Shown here: positions 12,478 to 25,835 of the stretch, piece after piece
How the letters are laid out: each line of letters opens with the position of its first letter
Numbering within the stretch: the first letter of the stretch is position 1
DNA from: Ecdyonurus torrentis
Lineage: Eukaryota; Arthropoda; Insecta; Ephemeroptera; Heptageniidae
Length of the DNA: 64,000 nucleotides
Reading direction: 5' to 3'
NCBI GenBank assembly: GCA_949318235.1
Contig: OX439132.1
Location: 21,951,912-22,015,911 of the forward strand
Program-made: the position numbers and the translations under genes
Notes under the pieces: generated by a model
Seen by the model: only the letters and a program-made list of their open reading frames with translations
Told to the model about the DNA's origin: nothing
Database searches by the model: none

Positions 12478-13650
12478 AGATACAATTATATTGAAGTTGA
12501 ATAAACGTTCAAAAAGTTACTGAAACAGCAGCAGTAAAAAGGAATTTTTTTGAAGCAAGAAAATAAAAGAGCAAAAATATTTCTTCATGCAGAATAATAT
12601 GAATATAAAAATATAAATTCAGTGAGTTGTATTACTTTGTTTCTTTGTATAAAACAAAGCAAGGAAGTGTTTATGACGTATCGACTTGAGAGACACAAGA
12701 CGCTCAACCCCAGGCATCTCTCTCTCTCTCTCTGTCTCTCTCGTCACACGACAAATGTGTTTTATCTCGCACTAAACACGCTTCTACAACGTGCACAAAA
12801 AAAATATAATGCTGAGAAAGAATAATGTTATTTTATTTCAGAAATGTGCTGCAAGATATACATTTTATGTTACATAATACTCTGGCTGTGTCTCTTTATT
12901 CACTCACTTTTTTTAAATATTATGTTTGCACTTATTTCTTTAAAAAAAATGTACGCACTCGTTTAATTATTATACGATAAAGAATTGCAATTAACCAATA
13001 CTTTAAAAAAATATAATTGATTATTAATTTTACATTAAAGAATTGCATTTAATAAACTGCACTTACTAGAATTGTTTAATTGTGTAGAGTAAGCTGACAA
13101 AGGGATGGATTGCTATGGCTTCATAAAATAAAACATTGTAGTATTTGTATCAGCTAAATGAATAATATTATAGTTGAATTTGAAAAAAAGAAGAAGAAAA
13201 ATGCATACACATATTCATTTATTTGTCGTAACTCTACGCATCAAAATAATTGTTACCATTTAAAACGATGCTATTACCCAATTTGCTGAGCAAGTTGCAA
13301 CAAATAAATGAATATGTGAATGCGTTGTAGTTGTAATTAATGTAATAGCACTTAAACAACGGGAACAGAAAATTTTCTCGTTTGCATGGATGCCAAATTT
13401 TATTAACAACGAAAGTAATTTCACAGAGCTACAAAATATTTAAATAAACTAGAGTTTTTATTTAAATTTTAATTTTTAGCTAAAAAGAATAATTTAATAA
13501 TGGCATATAATTAGTATAAAGAAAATGTTATATTTTATATTATATTGCAGGTACATAATTATGATTTTGATAGTGTATTTTACCATTTAAATATAGCGCA
13601 TACATTTTTCATTAAAATAACATTGCAAATTTAGCGCAAGTTTTTGAATA
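12478..13650. other. AT-rich non-coding stretch
   Basis: Contains a short (CT)n at about 12718-12742. No gene or repeat family recognised. Confidence 0.6.
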
Positions 13651-13809
13651 GTTATGTTTGTAAACCCCGTTCCCAAAAAAAAAAAATAATAAAAATAAAA
13701 AAATGCGCAATTCCATTTAAAAAACATTGAGCGATTGTCATTTTTTTTTTTTTTTTTTTTTTTTTTTGTGGTTTAGGGCATGAAAAACAGTTTACGAACA
13801 TCATTAATG
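13651..13809 (+). mobile_element. MITE family D, copy 3 (diverged)
   Basis: Ends with inverted GTTTGTAAACCCCG and, on the right in reverse complement, GATGTTCGTAAACTG. These match the ends of the 39.2-kb copy (GATGTTCATAAACCCTG). The interior is enlarged by A-rich sequence and a T26 tract at 13741-13766, so homopolymer growth has happened inside the element. Confidence 0.65.
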
Positions 13810-13867
13810 TTAAAATATATCATCACAATCCTGTGCATATAAAAATGAAACACAGTAAACCATTTAT

Positions 13868-13910
13868 AATAATAATAATAAATGGTTTTTATTAGAGGCC
13901 AAAAAAGGTA
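13868..13910 (-). mobile_element. possible retroelement 3' terminus with (ATT)n tail
   Basis: An (AAT)n run followed within about 12 bp by GAGGCCAAAAAAGGTA. The same 16 bases follow another (AAT)n at 14559-14574, and a shorter version lies at 62305-62316. Read on the minus strand this is a conserved motif followed by an (ATT)n tail, as at the 3' ends of some non-LTR elements. No protein-coding part was found. Confidence 0.35.
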
Positions 13911-14269
13911 CAACCCACTTACCCATTTATAATCTCATAAACTTTCTTATTAGAAACCATAATATTCCTGAAACAATCTGTTTTTATATTAAATATAAAT
14001 AATGTAATAACACGAAAACTACACAAGATAAAATTTAAATTTTATAAAGTCATTATTAATTTATAAACTAAATCGTATAAAAACCACTTCAAGGACACTT
14101 AAGCTCGGTAAAAATTAATACACATCTGCTTTCAACAAGTAAAAAAGTTTTGTTAAATTTTTAAAAATGTGTTACATATTTAATATGAAAGTAAAATTTA
14201 AAAGCTAAGTGGCTCTTAACGTCTCTTGTGAAGTTAAAATATTATCAACAAGTAAAAAAAAAAAAAAGA

Positions 14270-14461
14270 TCAAAGTAAAAATCTCATCTTGAAATGCTGT
14301 GTCATCAACTGACCTATGAAACCTAGAAAATGACTGAATTTTGCATCGTGCGGTTTTCCTTGTCCGTACATTTCATATTCTAATGCCAATGTGGGTACAT
14401 ATAAAATGTAAAGACCTAGCAAGATAAAAGTGTGCATTAAAATGGTGGCATGGTTTATCAT
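14270..14461 (-). other. unassigned open frame, probably chance
   Basis: A minus-strand frame of 63 codons begins with an ATG and a hydrophobic stretch (HTFILLGLYILYVPTLA), then a polar part (YEMYGQGKPHDAKFSH). It could pass for a signal peptide, but no splice pattern, homologue or codon bias supports it. Confidence 0.12.
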
Positions 14462-14526
14462 TGATTTATCTCAACTAAAAGAGAAAGAAAATGAAGTTAT
14501 TGACATTTTTGTTTTATTAAATATAT

Positions 14527-14574
14527 TAATAATAATAATAACAAATTAATCTTATTGAGAGGCCAAAAAAGGTA
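14527..14574 (-). mobile_element. possible retroelement 3' terminus with (ATT)n tail
   Basis: Second (AAT)n plus GAGGCCAAAAAAGGTA pair, in the same orientation as that at 13868-13910 and about 660 bp away. Confidence 0.35.
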
Positions 14575-15015
14575 TATTATAATATGGTCTTCTAATATAT
14601 TTTGAACATTATTAAAATACCAAGTATTAGTTTTAAAGAGGTAAAAAGACGTAAAAATGTCAATTTAATAGTGGTATTTTAATTTTTAACAGCTAATACC
14701 TGGAATATGAACACTTAACTTTTTGTTTTCTAAATATATAAAACTGCATGTTGTTTTGTATTTCATAATCCGTTGGAAGTTTTATTTGTAAACTATGAAT
14801 AAAAATTGTACAAGCATAATTTGCATTGATGTTTAAGCTATATTTAAAAACATAAAACAAATAATAATAATAATGAAAACGTCTTGTTACTCTCAACGAT
14901 GAAATAAAACTTTAAGAGTCTAAAAAATATGCAGCAATATTTAATATGCTTTAAAAATTTTAAGTTAAGAAAGTTTTGTCAGACAGGTTAAATTTTATTT
15001 TCACAAAATTGTATG

Positions 15016-15017
<2 letters not shown>
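14575..15017. other. AT-rich non-coding stretch
   Basis: No gene or repeat family recognised. Confidence 0.6.

Positions 15018-15062
<45 letters not shown>
15018..15062. repeat. (CT)n microsatellite
   Basis: About 45 bp of CT, followed by a short (CACT)n at about 15077-15092. Confidence 0.95.
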
Positions 15063-15065
<3 letters not shown>

Positions 15066-15264
15066 TTTTCTCTTTCTCACTCACTCACTCACTCTCTAAC
15101 TGAGATGATTTAATTCTTTGCAATTCTCAAATTTTAATCTCATGTCAGAGCTGTTAGCAGTAAAGTTTAGTATGCGGGGGAAATGTGACAATTTAAATTG
15201 CAAATGACATTACGTGTATATCATTATAGAGTATAAAATTTTGAGTCATATGGAGAGTGCTTTT

Positions 15265-15267
<3 letters not shown>

Positions 15268-15318
<51 letters not shown>
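15268..15318. repeat. (CT)n microsatellite
   Basis: About 50 bp of CT with a single G interruption near the 3' end. Confidence 0.95.
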
Positions 15319-15615
15319 TGCTTTCCTAACACACACAAACACATGTAAACAATCAGTGTATGAGACTAAATTGACAAACAAGCATCAACAAAGGGGAAAT
15401 TACAGAATGTTATATAATTACTCAACTAGTCTCTATAATAATTAATAAATTGAATATTTAAGCATATCATTATAATGAAAACATTATGCATCAGTATAAT
15501 TTGTTACATAATTTACATACTCTCATTTATTATCTCGATATTTAATTGAATTTGTTGTAAGATTTTTTTTCTTTCTAATTATTGTTAGTTATAAGGATTA
15601 AAATAACCTTGCAAT

Positions 15616-16030
15616 AGACAACTTCACATAATCAGCACTTGCCATTGGCAAGGGTCATCTGGTCGATCACTGGCAAGGGTCATCATTATCGTTTTATGTT
15701 AATTTTGGCCTACAATGAGAAACTGAAATTTCTAGCGGAACCCAGATCCTCATTTGGAGTCGACTGTGAGCACATTTTTCACTTTGTTCCTTTCACTGAG
15801 GCTCGTTCACGTTCTAAATACTTTTTGAGTTGTGCTTTTTACTTTATGGTGATGTGTGATTGAACGTGTTTCAAAAATTCTGAAGCGAGAAATTTAAATT
15901 TAAAAACCGTCAATTTAACATGGTAAGCTCAATACCAGGCCAAAATTAACATGAAACTAATGATTACCCTTGCTAGTGATCGACCTAATGACCCTTGCCA
16001 ATGACAAGTGCTGGTTATGTGAAGTTGTCT
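15616..16030. mobile_element. MITE family E, long inverted ends
   Basis: A 415-bp element with inverted arms of about 95 bp. It begins AGACAACTTCACATAA, and its right end reverse-complements to the same 16 bases. Both arms carry two GGCAAGGGTCAT-like repeats around GGTCGATCACT and end near TTAATTTTGGCC. The ~220 bp centre is unrelated. No transposase. I could not identify a target-site duplication, so the superfamily is open. Confidence 0.85.
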
Positions 16031-16280
16031 CTTAACAACGAATAACTGTCGTTAAATTGTTAAATTTCAATATTAACAAAGAAATTTTAACATTTACGTT
16101 ACTGCAAAAATATTTACTTCTTTATAACTTTAAGTTTTGAATTCCAGCTGACCATAAATATAATTTTACATTATAATTGTGAAAATAAATTAGATTATTT
16201 TAATTTCCTGCAAATTTTAGGTAAAATAAACTAAATATTATAATTATATCCTAATAAATATAATTTTTATTTTCTTACAG

Positions 16281-16488
16281 ATAAAATTTTGAGTTTTTGT
16301 TAAGAATGAAAGAAAAAAGAGAAGGTAGCATTTTGTTTTCCTTTCCACATAACATAACTGTATCTGAAAGAGGAAAAAAAAGTTTTTCACTTAAAAAAGT
16401 TTTTCGTGTGTTTTTATTCGGACAGAAGTCGGCTACTCCAGAACAAACAAGAAATAAAGATGAGAGTAGGCGTCAAGTTACCAACTGA
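16281..16488 (+). CDS. weak candidate exon on plus strand
   Basis: A good plus-strand acceptor (TTTTATTTTCTTACAG) ends at 16280. An ATG at 16306 opens 60 codons to a stop at 16488, with a charged composition (it includes SERGKKSFSLKKVFRVFLFG). Donor-like GTAGCA and GTAGGC occur within it. It could be a small start exon of an unknown plus-strand gene or chance. No family is recognised. Confidence 0.15.
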
Positions 16489-17675
16489 ACGGATTTTTTT
16501 GTTTCTAAGTAAAGTTTGATCGCAGCACATGCTAAGATCATGCCGTGTGTTATTGGAATGAAATATGATGTATTTATTTTTATATTAAACGCATTTTTAT
16601 GTTACAAATCATTTTATAAAAAAATATACTTTTAAAAATTATAAATTCTTTGCTCATTTCTTTTATTCATAATACATTTAAAATTTATCAAGTTTTTGTT
16701 ATTTATTTCTTAGGAACAAGAACTATGCACTTTAACTTCTTCCTTCCATTTTTTTCCTTCCTTTCTTCAATTTCTAGTTTTTTTTTTGTTATATTATATA
16801 TATACAAGAACTCTCAATTTTTCGTTTCCAAAATGCACTAAATCTAGAATATGTGTTAGACAAATGAGGTCCATCACAAAACTTATGAAATAAATAACAT
16901 TTAAACACGATTTTTCCACACGAAATCTTTGAAAAATTGTAACTTGAGACATTTATTTATTTGATTTAAAAAGATAAAGGATAAAAAAAGGCAATTCTAG
17001 CTCTTACTCTTTGCCTAAATAAAGACGTTTGGAATTAAATCGATTTTTTTTTATTCTAAGCAAAATAATAATGAAAATTTGAAATGTGAACTACTTGAAC
17101 GCCAAATTATTATAATTTTCTGTTTTATATATATAAATATTAAAGTTACTAATGTAATAAAAGATGTAACTTTTGATGTTATTATATATTTGGTTTTAAA
17201 CTTTGTATAATATGTCAGCATGTGTTTTGCACTAGATTTCAGAAAGTATTATCACATTTGTGTGGTTTTTCTTGAGTCATTTTTCATTTGAAGTCTCATG
17301 AGGCTAGAACTATAAGCTTTGTGAATGCAGAACCAAATGTATTATTATCTACAATAGTAAACCCAGAGGCTGGCTGTCTCTTGGGAGTGTCGTTATCACG
17401 TCGCCAGTCACCTCTCTCTCTCTCTCTCTCTCTCTCTGTCACTGTTGTACGAGATAAATTAAAAAAACTAACTTAATAACATTGGTTACAACCAGATAAA
17501 TAAATAAATCTAACTTACGATTAAAATGTAATATCAATTTAAAAACACAACTCGTAAATTTTTTTTTTAACAATTTAAGAAAAGTAGTTGACAAGTACAT
17601 AAACATTTTACTAACTTTTGTGTAATTTTATTTTAACAATTGTGTTTATATATTATATATAATATATATATAATT

Positions 17676-17679
<4 letters not shown>
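16489..17679. other. AT-rich non-coding stretch
   Basis: Contains a 20-bp (CT)n at about 17411-17437 and no recognised gene. Confidence 0.6.

Positions 17680-17765
<86 letters not shown>
17680..17765. repeat. (TA)n microsatellite
   Basis: About 86 bp of TA, flanked by imperfect TATAT palindromes from 17648. Confidence 0.97.
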
Positions 17766-17767
<2 letters not shown>

Positions 17768-18067
17768 ATTAAATGCAATATTTCTAAAATATTATTTATA
17801 TAATTTAATTGGTTTACTAAAAGTTGGAAAAGTGACACTTCTTACGCAAGAAAAATAGCATTTTAATGTTAAATTTTTCTAAAGTTTGGTCTATTTTATT
17901 TTCCGTACTCGTTGTAAGTAAAAGAAAAAATACGTAATTTTTTATGGAAAAATTTATAATAACAAATAATATAATATATTATACAGCTCGTCCCAACAAA
18001 AACTGCTTCTTTAATCCATGCAATAGTATGCACTTACATATTAGTTTTTTGTGAAAAGAGGTATAAT

Positions 18068-18070
<3 letters not shown>

Positions 18071-18104
<34 letters not shown>
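18071..18104. repeat. (TA)n microsatellite
   Basis: 34 bp of TA dinucleotide. Confidence 0.95.
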
Positions 18105-18109
<5 letters not shown>

Positions 18110-19033
18110 ATATAAATAATACTAGCATTATTTTTTATTAAAAACTTTTTCATATTTTATAATGTAATTTTTTTTAAAAAAAACGAGGATATTAGCATGA
18201 AATCACGTAGAGCAAACTGAGAGAGAGAGAGAGAGAAAATAAAAGAGAATTTAATTGAAACAATGTTAAAAAAAAAGAGAGAATATTTAGTACTTAACAA
18301 ACACAATGGAGAAATGTGAATCACTCTCTAGTTGAAGAAAAAAAAAAAAAACCTAAAGAATTCACAAAGAAAGTCGTTAAACTTGAACGTAAACATCGTA
18401 ACTCGTGCTAAAATTAGAGTTTGTGGTTACAAGCACACATTGCGATGCAGTAAAATGTTATTTAACTAGTCTATTTCAATATATATTATCAGCTGATTTA
18501 AGAAAATTGTGATAATAATACATCATCAAAATATTACAGAGAATTTATACTTCATATAATATAAGTAATATGGATTTTGCTGACATTTATATTTTTTTTC
18601 TCTAGATATCTCCATTTTTTATTATGTCAGCATAAAGTGACAGGGAGTGCAGCTGCAGATAAATAATCTTTTTCTATTGAAATGTATTGTAAAGTTTCAA
18701 CGTATAATAAAAATTAAATTATATAAAAATATGTATCCCCATGGACCTGAGATTAATAAAATCAATATCCACGTTTTGTTGTAAGCTTGTTCCATTATCA
18801 TTATTTCATTAATTATATACGTATTAAATTTATTGAAATATGTATGCAAGTAATATTGCACTTAAACGTGCTTCTGAATTAATTTTTTTTTCGTATAACG
18901 AATAATACAGAAAATATTTTTAATATTCCATTCATTAAAATTGCAAAATTAAAAAAAACGACTTAAATACTAAAAAGTAACTAAAATATAATTATATAAT
19001 AAAACTATAATAACGCTATAATAACATAACAGA

Positions 19034-19057
19034 TTTTTTTTTTTTTTTTTTTTTTTT
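19034..19057. repeat. poly(T) tract, (T)nGC type
   Basis: 24 Ts followed by GC. Confidence 0.9.
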
Positions 19058-19385
19058 GCAAAAAAATAAAAATCTACTTCTCTTTTCTTTTAGATTTTAA
19101 ACGCCATAATATATATATTTTTTTACTTTCATCAAAAAATTTAAAAGTACCCCAATTACAGAAAAAAATATAATAATATAACATTAAAAAAATATTTAAA
19201 ATGTTATTTATAAGTTTGATAAAATAACGGATTTAAAATGACAATATTTTTGTAATCCATATAAGCTATATAAAGATTACTGTAAAAAAGTATATAATAT
19301 ATTAAATCGTATATTTATTCTCAGTTAATTTCATTTTCAATGGTGACATCGGCTTTAATAGTCTGAGTGGATAAAGTTAGGTTTG

Positions 19386-19387
<2 letters not shown>

Positions 19388-19464
<77 letters not shown>
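19388..19464. repeat. (TA)n microsatellite
   Basis: 77 bp of TA dinucleotide. Confidence 0.97.
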
Positions 19465-19466
<2 letters not shown>

Positions 19467-21856
19467 ACGAGCTCACTTTGTATGTGCATTCAATGAAACA
19501 ACGTAGTATACCGATTTCTGTACAACGAAACGTAACATAGTGGTAAAACTTCACATCCAACAGTAGTCACATTTCTATTATGTGAATATATACAAGGAAA
19601 TATACATACGTAGCAAAAAGCAATACAGCGAAATTGATAATTAATTTCCTAATAATTTTATACTATCAATAATTTATATTAATTAAAACAAGAAAATATT
19701 ATGTTGAATTTAACCTATTGTTATCTAAATTAACAGAGGAATTTATTTATATTTTATTATAATATTCATATATTTTCATTTATACTGCAGAAAACGTATA
19801 CAATTTTATTTCTCATTAGTTTTTTTTTTATCTAAAAAAAATGTCCAATTAAATAAATATTTAGCTTGTCATAACAAAGTAAACAAAGTTTTCATAAAAA
19901 AAGTTATTAGTGGTAACAAAGTTAGTGTTAAAAAATGAAGATATTTTTTTCACTATTATTTTTTTCCTCTGGTATTCTGCCAGCGATATTATATATTTTT
20001 TTCATATCTACTTTTTTGAGCCAAAATATTATCACCGCGTTAGACATTATATTTAAGCAGCGGAGAAGTAAAGTATCGCAACTTTTTTTTTTCTTTTTTT
20101 TTTTTTTTACTAAAGATAAAATATGAGAGAGTGAAGATTAAATTTTGTTGCGTTGAAGCGGAATGAAGATCACTATAATGCATCATATAATACTTCTTGA
20201 TATACAAGATAAAGTATTGTTGTCATGAAATAAAAAAAAGACATCTGTCAATAATACTGTCTGACTTTTACTTCATATAAATGACTGTAAATAAATAAAA
20301 GCTTTTCCATGCTGCATTTTTTTTTCTTGTATTGATATTATATTTTTTTATATTAAATCTCATAAATTATAATGCATTTTTTAAAAATCAATAACTAGGT
20401 TAATCTCAGTTTACGTGAAATATTTTTTTGCTACCTTGGTAAAGTGGTTGTTATATAAAACAAATAGAAATCGGTCATACGAATAGAAACTTTAATAAAA
20501 GAATTATTTTTCCTATTATATTCATTGAACAAAACTAAATTTTTATTACTTATTTAAAGTTGGGTATTTTTATTTCTCATTAACTACGCAGATGTGATGT
20601 TTTGAGCTATTATTTCAAAAAAATTAATTAATTAAAAAAAAACTACAACTTTCACCACAAAATACTCAAACAAGATAAAAATGTTAACAATTTTTTAAAA
20701 TTATTTTTCATTTAATATTTATCTAATGTATTATATTTAACCAATCAATCCAAACTTTTATATAAAATATTATATGAAAATTTATTTGTTATGAAATAAC
20801 AGAGTTAACTCATTTAGTAAAAATTTTCCTGGCGTTGGAGAAAATATAATATGTAAAATGTTTTTTTGGTGTCCAACAGTAAATTAAATAGAAAATTAAA
20901 ATTATTTCACACGTTTTTACATTTAATTAATTTAAGATGAATTTAAATGTAAATTTTAAAATATGTTGCGAATGTTATAGTTACGTTTTAGTAAAATGGT
21001 TAAGTGAGTTATCTCGTGGTTTTGGCAACTGTTTCACCCCCTCAGTAGCTTAGCAGTATATTTTAGCTTTTGTTTCTACAACATCGCACTTTGACTTTTT
21101 TTTTTATTCTTGGCACACATTTTTAAACTAAAAAAAAAAAAAATAAATTATTATCAAAATTTTAACTTGTACCACATAGAATTGGGTGCGTCATTTTTGA
21201 AATAAAATTAATTTTTGTCTCTATCTTCTTTTTTTTCTAGTGTTAACAAAATTATTTTATAGTCTTTTATGTAATTTTTTATGTTTCAGTTTTATGTGTT
21301 TTTTGTATATTATATGGTTTTATTTTTAACGTAATAGAAGTAAATAGTTTCAGACCTTATATAGATTTTTTATGACAATTTTTAAATATGTTTTAAATCT
21401 GGTTGCATTCAGCTTTTTGTATAGTAGTTTATTCTACATTTCTAATATTAATACGATCGAATATTTTATTACTTTATATAATGAATGTAAATTGCAAAAT
21501 TATGCTGCATAAAAATGTAGTTAATAAATTGCATCATGATTGCATTGAAATGTTTACATAATGATGATTTTCTTTCTCAATTAAATTTCTGGTACACGGG
21601 GTGTATACATATAGTAGGTAATCAATACAGAGTGCAAATTGTTCAACATAGAATGTAGCTCCTCATAAAATATAGCTTTTTTATTTTCTGCGCATCATAT
21701 ATGACATATTACATAAATAAATCACTTTTAGGCCACTTTTAAATAGTGATAAAAAAAATTAATGAATTTATATTTAGAATAATTTTAAATTACGTGGAGC
21801 TACATTTATTTAAACTATAAAAATATAAAAATAAAAAAAGAAGATCGAGTACTTAC
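19465..21856. other. start of the intron 3' of Cngl exon E
   Basis: Minus-strand intron sequence following the GTAAGT donor at 21851-21856. It is AT-rich with only short homopolymers. I looked for the S6 exon (a hydrophobic segment containing an ATIVG-type motif) and did not find it. Confidence 0.6.
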
Positions 21857-22617
21857 TCTGCGTTGGTTTCCGGAGTTGGTAAATCCCCAATTGTAGTAAG
21901 TGTCAATGTACTCCAATACAATGACCCTAAGTATTTCCGTGTTAAAGTTGCATAATCCCCTGGTCTATATGGATAAACCCATTCTCCTTGAAATCCTTCA
22001 GCTTCGGAGAGAAGAAAATAAAAACATCCAAACCAATGTGCCAATATTAACAAAATATGCACTAGATTTATCACTCGCCACAAATTTGGATATACTGTTC
22101 TTGATTCAACCATATAATAATAATCATAAATTCGATAAACTTTGAGAAATCTTGGAAATCTTAATATTGGATTAATACCTAAATTGAATTGTAATAAGTC
22201 TAATGGAAATAAACTGGAAACATCCAGTAAAAATGCTCTAGATTGCATATAATGTGATGCTAGTTTTTTACTATTATAAACCATGAGCCCTTGTTCTAAA
22301 TAACCAGTTCTAAATTGCACTACTATGTCAAGTAAAAAAATAATGTCTGTAAATGCATCGCACGCAATCCAAGTAGCTTGGATATTACTTTGAAGTTCAG
22401 GAAAACTTTGACGGACTATAAGTGTCCATAAATTGTATAAAACACATATTGTAAGTAACATGAGCCAATAAAAGTAAAAATTTTCATCTGGGTTCACCAC
22501 ACTACGTTTTTCTTGAGCTATTTTCTTTCTTCTTCTTGCTTTAGCAGCGCATGTTGACATGAGACCTCCGTTACTTCCGTTTCCTCCCTCGCTGTCATCT
22601 CCGTGGTCCAGTGTCTC
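21857..22617 (-). CDS. Cngl: Cngl-like cyclic-nucleotide-gated channel, exon E (S1 to pore)
   Basis: This exon encodes the membrane core of a cyclic-nucleotide-gated cation channel, a plasma-membrane tetramer subunit opened by cAMP or cGMP. Of 253 complete codons, residues 1-40 are cytosolic (acidic, then a basic KARRRKK cluster). VNPDENFYFYW leads into S1 (about 47-69). S2 is about 86-101, S3 about 126-145, and S4 about 149-170 with Arg/Lys at 153, 156, 159 and 162. S5 is about 184-204 (HWFGCFYFLLSEAEGF). The pore helix and filter are YWSTLTLTTIGDLP (234-247). The acceptor TTTCAG and the donor A|GTAAGT fit. The exon starts in phase 0 and ends in phase 2. The filter is GD, where vertebrate CNGA subunits have GE. 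The TIGDLPTPETNAE pore end is the form I associate with insect Cngl, from memory. Other K+ or HCN channels are excluded by the filter. S6 and the ligand-binding domain are not in this exon. Confidence 0.95.
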
Positions 22618-25600
22618 CTGAAATATAAATCCATTTATTTGATAAAGGTGTGACATTTTTACGAAAAAATATATGTGTGTATGTATAATATTGTCAACGT
22701 CATCTATATACTTGGAATAAAATAACAGTCGCTATTGGTAAATGGATTTGTTTCTTGTACTGCGGAATATATAAAAAAATATGTAAGCGTAAAATATAAA
22801 TAGGATGATTAATTTTTTGGAAGTAGGACCTCTAATATTTGCGTGCTAATTTTTCCGCAATGCAAGGTAAAAAGTTTCAATTAAAAACATTTATTTCAAA
22901 TATTCTACTTGTAAAATAGTAATAAAATTAAGTAAAATTTGAAGTGTTCGGGGAATGGAGAAGGGGGGGGGGGTGTATTTTTGAAACAGTAAATAATGCG
23001 TGAAGGACCTAAACTCTGACCAAAACAAGGTCGTTCTTGCCAAAAGCTGTATCCGCGGTGCTAAACCAATCAGAGAGCGTGATATAAACCTACTAGCCAA
23101 TCACAGTTGACTTTATATAGTTAATTACACTGTATCCGCTTGAACTAGTATTGGGAGAAGTGTAGTATCGTATCCAGTTTGTAAGTTTGTTTCTGTTAAA
23201 TTTAAATAGCGAGAAAAAGATTACTTTGACCGGTGACAGTTCATAACAACATTTGAAGTAATACAAACGTTGGTCTTTTTCACTTTCTTAATTTATAAAA
23301 GTTATTTGGTTTCTTCAGAAAATTTTATCCTAAAAAATATTTAAGCCAGCAATTTCTTTTCGTATTCTTATTTGACACGGTTGCTTTATTTATGTAAAGA
23401 AGGAGTAAAATTTGAAATATTACTTACACCGTTTGTTATAAAAATGCACTCACAAAAAGAAAAGTAATAAGAGAAAATTTGCTTTTACTTTAAGCTCCAA
23501 GATTTGTTAAAATATTATTCAAGGGTTTAGAGTAGATTAAATTTTCTAGTTTAGAACGTTAATACTTAATATTCATATTCGTAGCTAAATATCATGCCTA
23601 TAGTAAATATACGTTGTAAACCCTGTAGTTACTTTGTTCGCTCAATACTGGTTCTATACGATAGCGGTCTTAATAAAATCATTAATTAAGAAATAAACTA
23701 ATATTCACACTAATATAAATATTTTAATTAAAAATTTACCAAATTTTCTTAACAATATAAGAAACTATATTATTAATAAAATGTTCATTTTAGGATGCCA
23801 TTTATTATTATTAATACGAACATATAGAAGTGTTTTAGGATCTGGATATGATAGCAGCACCTGCATTATATCAATCTTAATATATATATTTTTTTGTTAC
23901 TTGAGAATGGATTGCTCATGATTACATAGATTTTCTATACTGCAGCTGCATATTGACAATGCAAATCACGTCCAGATTTTACATTCATCACCTGTTCTAA
24001 CATAATGCATTCGTATCCTCTTTGTGACGTGATATATTTCCAGGTGAACAAGCTTAAGTATTTCCATATTTATACCGTGCTGTTTCTTTTCCTGCTATCA
24101 GTAGTAATAAGAATAATATATGAACATGAGAGATTCTTTCTAGAAACTTAATACATACACAAAGATATAAAAATTTCTGTTTTTTTAGTTTTTTATATTC
24201 CAAAACTATAAAAAAGTGATCAAGTCTCATGAGTATAATGGTTACAAAAAAATAGGTAAAAGAAATGTTTTTTAAATTGGGTAAAATAAAAAATTTAGTT
24301 GAAAATATAACCCGAACAAAAATCTATATCATGGCCAATTTTACAGTTGCAAATTTATTTAAAAAATACTTTTATAAAAGAGAAGAAAAAGTGAATATTT
24401 TCTATAGAAATAAATAAAAATTAGCTACGTTTGAAAATAATTGGCACAGATAATAAATTTGCCAGAGAAAAAGTTTCAAGAATAAAATCAATGCCAGATT
24501 GTTTAATAAACTGTATTTGCTTGGCTTCATAAGAATAATTTGTTGAGATGAGTAGCAATTTGAGATACAATCACGGAAATATTGAGGAAATAACATCTTT
24601 TCAAATTAAATTATTGAATGAACAAACTTTTTTTTTATTGACTGCCGATTTAATAAATTGGCAAGCTGTCAGTCAAATCTTTCTTTTTTTTGGGGGGGGG
24701 GGGGGGTGAGACTTTTATTTAATTTTGATGAAATACTTGTTTCAAATAACGCTGATTTAAACATCTTGCTGTTAGTGCGTACAGATTTAACATATTGCTA
24801 GTTAATTTAGTAGCAAAAATATTTACTATAGCGTGTATTGTAATATGTATTTATTTTCTGTTAAATAAATTATTAATATAATACATACAGTGCTTCTATT
24901 TTAGCGGTAAACCACAGTAGTCAAAGTTTAAAATTTATATTAAAGTTACATTAACCGAGACTAATTTTACTGGAACAAACCAAAATAATCCATCGTTTAT
25001 ACATATACACTTTAAATAATTCACTGTCACAACAAAAACTTTTATTTTAATAAAAATTGCCAATAAATTGTTGAACTCCATATTGTTTAGATGATTTTCA
25101 CGTTTTTTCATTTTATTTAATTCAAGTTATATCTATCCTGCTGGTTATGTGACCCGCACAATACATATGACACACTTGCTGCATAACTGTAAGGATACCA
25201 TAAGCATGCAATCAAGCCTATTGACTTGACGCTGTAAGTTTGTTAAGGTGTTAATTAGAAGCTTTCAATCAAGGTAAATACATAGATAGGTAATCCAAAG
25301 ATAATATCATTATTCAATGTTTTGTTGCTTTTTTTATTTATTTTATCCTGGAATCTATATTTTGTTGCCCATTTGATCAATGTAGTTTTGACCCGCAATA
25401 CACAACTCCAGCTGACCAGTATGTTTTAGCGGGAATTTTCTTTGGATTACATAAATTATCTAAACTTACATTACCTTCAACCAGAACACAGGAGGAGGAG
25501 GGGAGGGGCACATCCGTATGGTAAACAATTTTGTCAAGCTAATTAACAGTATATAGTTGGAGTATTGCACATTTTCAACTTCACAACGTTAAAACAAAAG

Positions 25601-25690
25601 ACTGTGAAGGTCAATCAAATTTATTGTTGCAAAATTTGCAGATTATAATTACAAAAATATTGAACCTAATAAAAACAATAATTATTTTAC
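22618..25690 (-). other. Cngl intron between exons D and E
   Basis: A 3.07-kb intron bounded by GTAAAA (at exon D) and TTTCAG (at exon E). It contains G-runs at about 22963-22974 and 24693-24706 and a plus-strand CCAAT/TATA-like cluster near 23060-23120. No internal coding exon is needed, because exons D and E join in phase 0. Confidence 0.8.
23048..23191 (+). promoter_or_regulatory. CCAAT/TATA-like cluster inside a Cngl intron
   Basis: Two CCAATCA boxes (about 23064 and 23098) precede a TTTATATAG box near 23112. About 70 bp further is a donor-like GTAAGT. A TGTATCCGC repeat brackets the block, at about 23048 and 23132. This layout could be a plus-strand promoter with a short first exon, or part of an unrecognised transposon. 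It is a motif reading only. Confidence 0.2.
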
Positions 25691-25835
25691 CTGCTGTTCT
25701 GGCACCTGCCGAGTAGAGAACCTTTTGAGAAATGAATCTTCTCTCTTGAGCGTTGGTTTCTTTTGAATTGTTGTTATTGCGCCCGAGAGCTGTACAGTCG
25801 TACGTAACTTCATCCACCGCTGATTACTCTTCGTC
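25691..25835 (-). CDS. Cngl: Cngl-like channel, exon D (N-terminal cytosolic motif)
   Basis: A 145-nt exon between a CTTACAG acceptor and a CAG|GTAAAA donor, entering in phase 2 and leaving in phase 0. In the frame fixed by the neighbouring exons it encodes RWMKLRTTVQLSGAITTIQ and then KKPTLKREDSFLKRFSTRQ. The second block is a conserved motif just before the membrane domain of Cngl-type channels as I recall them, and its Ser/Arg pattern (KREDS, KRFS) could be a kinase site. The longest open frame at this locus is a different one, so an ORF-only search would miss it. No membrane segment is present. Confidence 0.9.

Larger units (their letters stand above)
17766..19387. other. AT-rich non-coding stretch
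   Basis: Contains (TA)n at 18071-18104, a short (GA)n near 18221-18236 and a T24-GC tract at 19034-19057. No S6 or CNBD exon of the channel is seen on the minus strand. Confidence 0.55.
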